A stretch of 15,724 nt of DNA, taken from assembly GCA_937915785.1 (NCBI GenBank), contig CALGGY010000059.1, positions 1 to 15,724 of the forward strand, written 5' to 3'. Below, in pieces: positions 12,254 through 15,724 of the stretch; position 1 is the first letter of the stretch, and every line of letters starts with the position of its first letter. Made by a program: the position numbers and the translations under genes. The notes under the pieces are model-generated. The model was not told where the DNA came from. It saw only the letters and a list, made by a program, of their open reading frames with translations, and did not search any database. The stretch is from an uncultured Bacteroidales bacterium (GTDB lineage: Bacteria > Bacteroidota > Bacteroidia > Bacteroidales > P3).

Positions 12254-13403
12254 TTTTATGCCTTAACGTTGATAGATGCAAAAAAGTATTTGCAAATAAA
12301 AAATAAATTTCGAATAGTGGCGAAAGTGCTGATATATAGGTTTTTATGTTTAGCCGTCGGCTGGCTTTCACGGCGCAGGTTATCTGCCATGCGGTTTTCA
12401 CTGCCAAAGTTCCCAAAAGCACTATGCCCAAAATTGGTTGTGGTTTGATGACGTAGAGCAGTATTCCGCAGAGGTAAAACAGTGCTATGGCAAGGTTTTC
12501 CAGCAGCAGGCGTGTTTTGTCGCTGCTGCGGTAGTGTTTGATAGTGCTGTATGTTTTGCGGCGCTGGTCTGTCCATTGTCCGAAGGTTTTTGGGGCGTTG
12601 GTGGTCATGAAGGCTTCGTTGTCGAGGCAAATGGCGGTGTTTGTTTTGCTGGCGTTTTTGTTTACAAACAGGTCGTCGTCGCCGTAGGGTATGTTGTAGT
12701 GCTGTATGAAACCGTTTTTTTCAAAGAAGAAATCGCGACGGTAGGCCATGTTGCGTCCCACTCCGCAGTAGGGGTGGCGCATCATTGCGCTACCGAACAT
12801 CCGTGCCGAGTGCGAAAGGTTTTCGTACTGTTCGAGGGCGTTGGTGAGGGTGTTGCTGTTTTCCAGCCCGCAGTAGCCAAGCACTATTTTTGTTTTGGGG
12901 TTGCCAAAGGGTGCCACAATTTTCTCCACCCAATTGAAACTTTTGGGCACACAGTCTATCTCGGTGAGCAGTATTATGTCGTTTTTGGCCGACTGTATGC
13001 CGATCGACAGGGGGAATTTCTTGCCTTTGTACTGGTTCACGTCTTCGTCGAAACGCACTATCTTGAGGCTTTCGGGGTAGTTGCTTTTGAACAGCCGCAG
13101 CACGTATTGTGTGTTGTCGAGCGAGGTGTAGTCCACCACCACCACTTCAAGGTTGGGGTAGTTCTGTTCCAGCAGGTAGGTGAGGTTGTCGGTGAGTTGT
13201 TTTTCGGCATTTTTTGCCATCAGCACAACAGAAACGGTGGGTTTTGCGTTATTGTGTGGCGATGGGTTTGGTTTGTTTGCGTCGTATAGTCCTACTCGCA
13301 GGTAATAAATACTGTAGTGGACGGCCATGTACACAAAACTTGCGGCAAACAGCACTAATAATATGAGTGGAATAATCTCAAAATTTGTTCCAAATATTGT
13401 CAT
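12231..13403 (-). CDS. Membrane-bound family 2 glycosyltransferase
   Basis: A 390-residue GT2-type enzyme that should transfer an activated sugar on the cytoplasmic face of the inner membrane. A membrane helix at about 10-35 precedes the GT-A domain. That domain has V-S-V-V-L-M-A-K-N at 57-65, D91 in V-V-V-V-D-Y, E148-I-D150 as the metal-binding E-x-D, and G-D-D-D at 241-244 as the likely catalytic-base region. A QRRKTY segment at 280-285 loosely recalls the QxxRW of processive GT2 enzymes. Hydrophobic helices return at about 303-345 and 360-375. I start it at 13403: a frame-open Met 17 codons earlier lies upstream of the well-formed promoter. It is first in the operon and overlaps the sigma gene. 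The sugar is unknown. Confidence 0.9.
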   Translation of the reverse strand: MTIFGTNFEIIPLILLVLFAASFVYMAVHYSIYYLRVGLYDANKPNPSPHNNAKPTVSVVLMAKNAEKQLTDNLTYLLEQNYPNLEVVVVDYTSLDNTQYVLRLFKSNYPESLKIVRFDEDVNQYKGKKFPLSIGIQSAKNDIILLTEIDCVPKSFNWVEKIVAPFGNPKTKIVLGYCGLENSNTLTNALEQYENLSHSARMFGSAMMRHPYCGVGRNMAYRRDFFFEKNGFIQHYNIPYGDDDLFVNKNASKTNTAICLDNEAFMTTNAPKTFGQWTDQRRKTYSTIKHYRSSDKTRLLLENLAIALFYLCGILLYVIKPQPILGIVLLGTLAVKTAWQITCAVKASRRLNIKTYISALSPLFEIYFLFANTFLHLSTLRHKNGNGSNS

Positions 13404-13423
13404 GTTGGTTCTGATTTGGTTTG

Positions 13424-13455
13424 CAAAGGTAGTTTTTTTTTGTGGTGTGGACAAA
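13424..13455 (-). promoter_or_regulatory. Bacteroidota-type promoter of the glycosyltransferase-sigma operon
   Basis: On the minus strand TTTG (13452-13455) and TACCTTTG (13424-13431) match the -33 and -7 consensus elements with exactly 20 bp between. The -7 element is 20 bp before the ATG at 13403, so the leader is only about 10-15 bases. This fixes the start of the glycosyltransferase gene. Confidence 0.8.
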
Positions 13456-13503
13456 CCAAAACTTCCGTTTTTATCAACTATTTACTAACACTGTTGTAAA
13501 GTA

Positions 13504-14634
13504 ATGAAATTCAGATTAGAAGCTGCCGACCGGCAAAGCAAGGCACGTGCGGGTGTTATAAGCACTGACCATGGCGACATACCTACTCCCATATTTATGC
13601 CGGTGGGCACAGTGGGTTCGGTGAAAGCTGTTCACATGCAGGAACTTATCGACCAAGTGGAGGCGCGTATCATTTTGGGCAACACCTATCATCTGTACCT
13701 TAGGCCGGGGCTTGGGGTGCTGGAGGCTGCCGGCGGGCTGCACAGGTTCAACGGCTGGAACAGGCCCATACTTACCGACAGCGGCGGTTTTCAGGTGTAT
13801 TCGCTTGCCGACAACCGCAAGCTCAGGGAGGAAGGGGTGGAGTTCCGCTCGCATATCGACGGATCGAAACATTTCTTCACTCCCGAACGCGCCATAGACA
13901 TACAGCGCAGCATCGGCGGCGACATTATAATGGCTTTCGACGAATGCACGCCTTTTCCCTGCGACTACCAGTATGCCAAACGCTCGATGCACCTCACCCA
14001 CTCGTGGCTAGACCGCTGTGTGGAACGGTTACGCACCACAGAGCCCAAATATGGCTTCAGCCAGACGTTGTTCCCCATTGTTCAGGGCAGCGTTTATCAC
14101 GATTTGCGTACCCAGTCGGCGGAGAAGATTGCCTCCGTGGGCTGCGAGGGCAACGCCATTGGTGGACTGTCGGTGGGCGAGCCGGTGGATACCATGTACG
14201 AGCTTACCGAGCTGGTGTGCGGCATTCTGCCTGCTGACAAGCCGCGCTACCTGATGGGGGTGGGCACTCCGGCCAACATTCTGGAGAGCATTGCCCTTGG
14301 CATTGACATGATGGACTGCGTGATGCCTACGCGCAACGGTCGCAACGGACTGCTGTTCACCTCGCGCGGCACCATGAACATGAAAAACCAAAAGTGGGAG
14401 TACGATTTCTCGCCTCTCGACGAGGAGGGTACCGCCCTTGTGGACAGGGTTTACACCAAGGCTTACCTGCGGCATCTGTTCAAGGCGCAGGAAATTTTGG
14501 CCATGCAGATTGCAAGCATACACAACCTTAGTTTCTACCTGCGGCTGGTTGGGCAGGCGCGCGAGCATATCGTTGCCGGCGATTTCCGCGAGTGGAAAGA
14601 TAGGTTGGTACCGGTGCTGCAGCAAAGACTTTAG
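13504..14634 (+). CDS. tgt: tRNA-guanine transglycosylase lacking the zinc cysteines
   Basis: A 376-residue Tgt, a TIM-barrel enzyme that swaps guanine 34 of GUN-anticodon tRNAs for a queuine precursor (preQ1 in most bacteria). The pocket motif T-D-S-G-G-F-Q-V is present with D92 as general base, F-D-E-C-T-P-F-P follows, and D271 (M-M-D-C-V-M-P-T-R) is the expected nucleophile. The GGLSVGE segment keeps Val at the site associated with preQ1 use. The zinc site normally reads C-x-C-x-x-C near residue 310, but here it is G309-T-A311-L-V-D314, with the spacing to H340 (IHNL) unchanged. The three cysteine ligands are therefore replaced, not deleted. The frame is intact and flanking residues (SPLD before, KAYLRHLF after) are normal, so this is a real change, possibly clade-wide. 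Neighbours are unrelated. Confidence 0.95.
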   Translation: MKFRLEAADRQSKARAGVISTDHGDIPTPIFMPVGTVGSVKAVHMQELIDQVEARIILGNTYHLYLRPGLGVLEAAGGLHRFNGWNRPILTDSGGFQVYSLADNRKLREEGVEFRSHIDGSKHFFTPERAIDIQRSIGGDIIMAFDECTPFPCDYQYAKRSMHLTHSWLDRCVERLRTTEPKYGFSQTLFPIVQGSVYHDLRTQSAEKIASVGCEGNAIGGLSVGEPVDTMYELTELVCGILPADKPRYLMGVGTPANILESIALGIDMMDCVMPTRNGRNGLLFTSRGTMNMKNQKWEYDFSPLDEEGTALVDRVYTKAYLRHLFKAQEILAMQIASIHNLSFYLRLVGQAREHIVAGDFREWKDRLVPVLQQRL

Positions 14635-14639
14635 ATTAG

Positions 14640-14688
14640 TTAAGAATTTAGAGTTGGGGGTTAAGGGTTAAGAATTAAGGGTTGAAAA
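14640..14688. repeat. Seven in-phase heptamer units after tgt
   Basis: From 14640 seven consecutive 7-base units are in register: TTAAGAA, TTTAGAG, TTGGGGG, TTAAGGG, TTAAGAA, TTAAGGG, TTGAAAA. The consensus is TTAAGRR. It begins 5 bp after the tgt stop. Degenerate TTAAG strings are common between genes in Bacteroidota in my recollection; the function is unknown. Confidence 0.65.
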
Positions 14689-14763
14689 GTAGAGTGGTTG
14701 GTTTGTGGTTGAAGGGTGGTGCAGAGGGTTTTGGTTCGTGTTTTTCAGATTGGTTGGACAAAA

Positions 14764-14793
14764 AAAACAGGTCTCACAAAAAAGACCTGTTTT
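14764..14793. terminator. Bidirectional intrinsic terminator between tgt and the second sigma gene
   Basis: AAAACAGGTCT (14764-14774) pairs with AGACCTGTTTT (14783-14793) as an 11-bp perfect stem with an 8-base loop. On the minus strand the stem ends in a run of eight Ts, serving the sigma gene that ends at 14819. On the plus strand TTTTCTGTTTTTT follows, serving tgt. Confidence 0.85.
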
Positions 14794-14818
14794 CTGTTTT
14801 TTACCGTTGTTGCCTGTG

Positions 14819-15406
14819 TTACATTTCCAGCATCACGTTGCTGTTTTTTGCCAGTCGGCGCAGGTTGATTATTGCGTAGCGCATGCGGCCGAGGGCGGTG
14901 TTGATGCTTACGCCAGTTTTTTCGGCTATGTCCTTGAACTCGTATTTGCCGTAGTGCCTCAGTATCACCACTCGGCGCTGCTCGTCGGGGAGTTTTTTAA
15001 TCAGTTTGCGTATGTCCTGACGGGTCTGGTTTTTTATCACCACGCGTTCCGCGTTGTCGTCGAGCACGCGCAGGTTTTCGAGCAGAAAGTCGTTTTTGTT
15101 CACGGTGGGCAGTTTGCTCATTCGGCGGAAATGGTCCACAATAAGGTTGTGGGCAATGCGCATCACCCAGTGTATGAATTTGTTCTCGTCCTTGTAAAGG
15201 CCGGAGTTTATGGTCTGCACCACTTTCAGAAAAGTGTCTTGGAAAATGTCGTCGGCCACAGTTTTGTCTTTCACCACGGAAAAAATGTAGCCGTATACTT
15301 TTGCCTGATGCCGGGACAGCAGTGTCTCGAAATCTGCATAATTACCATTTCTGTAGCCGTCTATCAGCTCGTTGTCGCTGACGTATGATTTTGTTGCCAC
15401 GTTCAT
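14819..15406 (-). CDS. ECF-like RNA polymerase sigma factor
   Basis: A 195-residue sigma-70-family factor of ECF size. Region 2 covers about 25-95: F-E-T-L-L-S-R-H-Q, then V-A-D-D-I-F-Q-D-T-F-L-K-V for core binding, and F-I-H-W-V-M-R-I-A-H-N-L-I-V-D-H-F-R-R for promoter -10 contact. Region 4 covers about 135-185: L-P-D-E-Q-R-R-V-V-I-L-R-H-Y, then the helix-turn-helix F-K-D-I-A-E-K-T-G-V-S-I-N-T-A-L-G-R. The gene stands alone, with its own promoter at 15518-15548, a leader of about 105 bases, a strong Shine-Dalgarno site and a bidirectional terminator. No anti-sigma gene adjoins it in the window. The next upstream feature is an intergenic repeat. It differs clearly in sequence from the other sigma factor here. 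Confidence 0.93.
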   Translation of the reverse strand: MNVATKSYVSDNELIDGYRNGNYADFETLLSRHQAKVYGYIFSVVKDKTVADDIFQDTFLKVVQTINSGLYKDENKFIHWVMRIAHNLIVDHFRRMSKLPTVNKNDFLLENLRVLDDNAERVVIKNQTRQDIRKLIKKLPDEQRRVVILRHYGKYEFKDIAEKTGVSINTALGRMRYAIINLRRLAKNSNVMLEM

Positions 15407-15412
15407 TTGTAA

Positions 15413-15419
15413 CCTCCTT
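15413..15419 (-). promoter_or_regulatory. Strong Shine-Dalgarno site of the second sigma gene
   Basis: On the minus strand AAGGAGG lies 6 bases before the ATG at 15406. It is a near-perfect match to the anti-Shine-Dalgarno sequence. No other gene in this window has one, and Bacteroidota rarely use them. It confirms the start codon. Confidence 0.85.
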
Positions 15420-15517
15420 TTTTGGGTTTTGTTGCTGTTTTCTCTTTACAAAAAATGGTAGTTATGTTTCGATACCTGTGTGTTTTTGTTTGTACTTGGT
15501 TTAATGATTTCGGACTG

Positions 15518-15548
15518 CAAAGTTACATTTTTTTTTCCGTTTCACAAA
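15518..15548 (-). promoter_or_regulatory. Bacteroidota-type promoter of the second sigma gene
   Basis: On the minus strand TTTG (15545-15548) and TAACTTTG (15518-15525) match the -33 and -7 elements with 19 bp between. Transcription should begin near 15511, leaving a leader of about 105 bases before the ATG. It is one of the two best promoter matches in the window. Confidence 0.8.
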
Positions 15549-15639
15549 ATAAATTTGCGTTTTCCTCGTAACTTATTTCTATATTATTGATTTTCAACTT
15601 TTTGGTAATTTTGTTTTTTTGACAAAAACGCTTTTTACT

Positions 15640-15694
15640 CCTAAAATTCGCAAATAACCATGCAATTGGCTTGTTGATAAATGGACAAGTGATT
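15640..15694 (-). repeat. Right copy of the window-flanking inverted repeat
   Basis: This is the reverse complement of positions 1-55 with three mismatches, and the 40 bases at 15655-15694 match exactly. It lies about 90 bp upstream of the sigma-gene promoter. Just beyond it, CACTTGTCC (15716-15724) repeats bases 4-12 of the left copy in direct orientation and pairs with GGACAAGTG (15683-15691) inside this copy. That may be the start of another copy running past the window edge. Confidence 0.85.
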
Positions 15695-15724
15695 GTTAAT
15701 AAATAAATTAGCAAACACTTGTCC

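Noticed and set aside
15671..15679. TTATCAACA-like strings in the flanking repeat as DnaA boxes of an origin
   Set aside because: They differ from TTATCCACA, there is one per repeat copy, and no cluster, AT-rich unwinding region or dnaA gene is present.
1..15694. The whole window as a transposon bounded by terminal inverted repeats
   Set aside because: No transposase, integrase or cargo-type gene lies inside. The genes are mostly core genes, and the right copy is not at the segment end.
15523..15714. A 63-residue open frame on the minus strand at the right edge
   Set aside because: It runs through the inverted repeat and ends on the sigma-gene promoter. Its product is the translated repeat, with no signal or domain.

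Overview
The window looks like a chromosomal stretch of a member of the Bacteroidota, most likely Bacteroidales. The reasons are the promoter style (TTTG about 20 bp before TAnnTTTG), the near absence of Shine-Dalgarno sequences, gene families typical of this phylum (a radical SAM enzyme paired with lipoproteins, an AddB-like nuclease, ECF-type sigma factors), and AT-rich spacers between GC-richer genes. I see no transposase, integrase, CRISPR array, tRNA or rRNA.

Layout. Positions 120-2968 are read on the minus strand. ATP synthase genes atpE (c) and atpF (b) come first, without the rest of the ATP synthase operon. Two small lipoprotein genes and a radical SAM/SPASM gene follow. Positions 3251-7603 are a plus-strand group: rsmE (16S rRNA methyltransferase), a sugar-1-phosphate nucleotidyltransferase and a large AddB-like PD-(D/E)XK nuclease. 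At 7763-9725 a polysaccharide flippase is coupled to mscL. A 451-bp gene-free region (9726-10176) lies where this group meets a minus-strand operon. Read from 13403 down to 10177, that operon holds a family 2 glycosyltransferase, an ECF sigma factor that overlaps it, an outer-membrane beta-barrel protein and a GNAT acetyltransferase. tgt (tRNA-guanine transglycosylase) is read on plus at 13504-14634. A second ECF-like sigma factor is read on minus at 14819-15406; it has a canonical promoter and an unusually strong Shine-Dalgarno site.

Most interesting points. (1) The radical SAM/SPASM enzyme sits beside two lipoproteins that together carry four copies of a short motif, YGxPx(A/V)(E/Q)(Y/F). 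Two copies overlap and share one tyrosine. They are good candidates for the modified site of a poorly characterised rSAM/lipoprotein system. (2) Tgt has lost all three zinc-binding cysteines (G309, A311, D314) while keeping the catalytic aspartates and the histidine ligand. (3) atpE and atpF are cut off from the other ATP synthase genes and have terminator-like hairpins after each gene. (4) The window is framed by an inverted repeat matching at 52 of 55 positions (1-55 and 15640-15694), probably a dispersed intergenic repeat.

How the genes may work together. The flippase, glycosyltransferase, nucleotidyltransferase and outer-membrane protein point to cell-envelope work, but they lie in separate transcription units. 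rsmE, tgt and the AddB-like protein are housekeeping RNA-modification and DNA-repair genes. All functional links beyond operon adjacency are inference.
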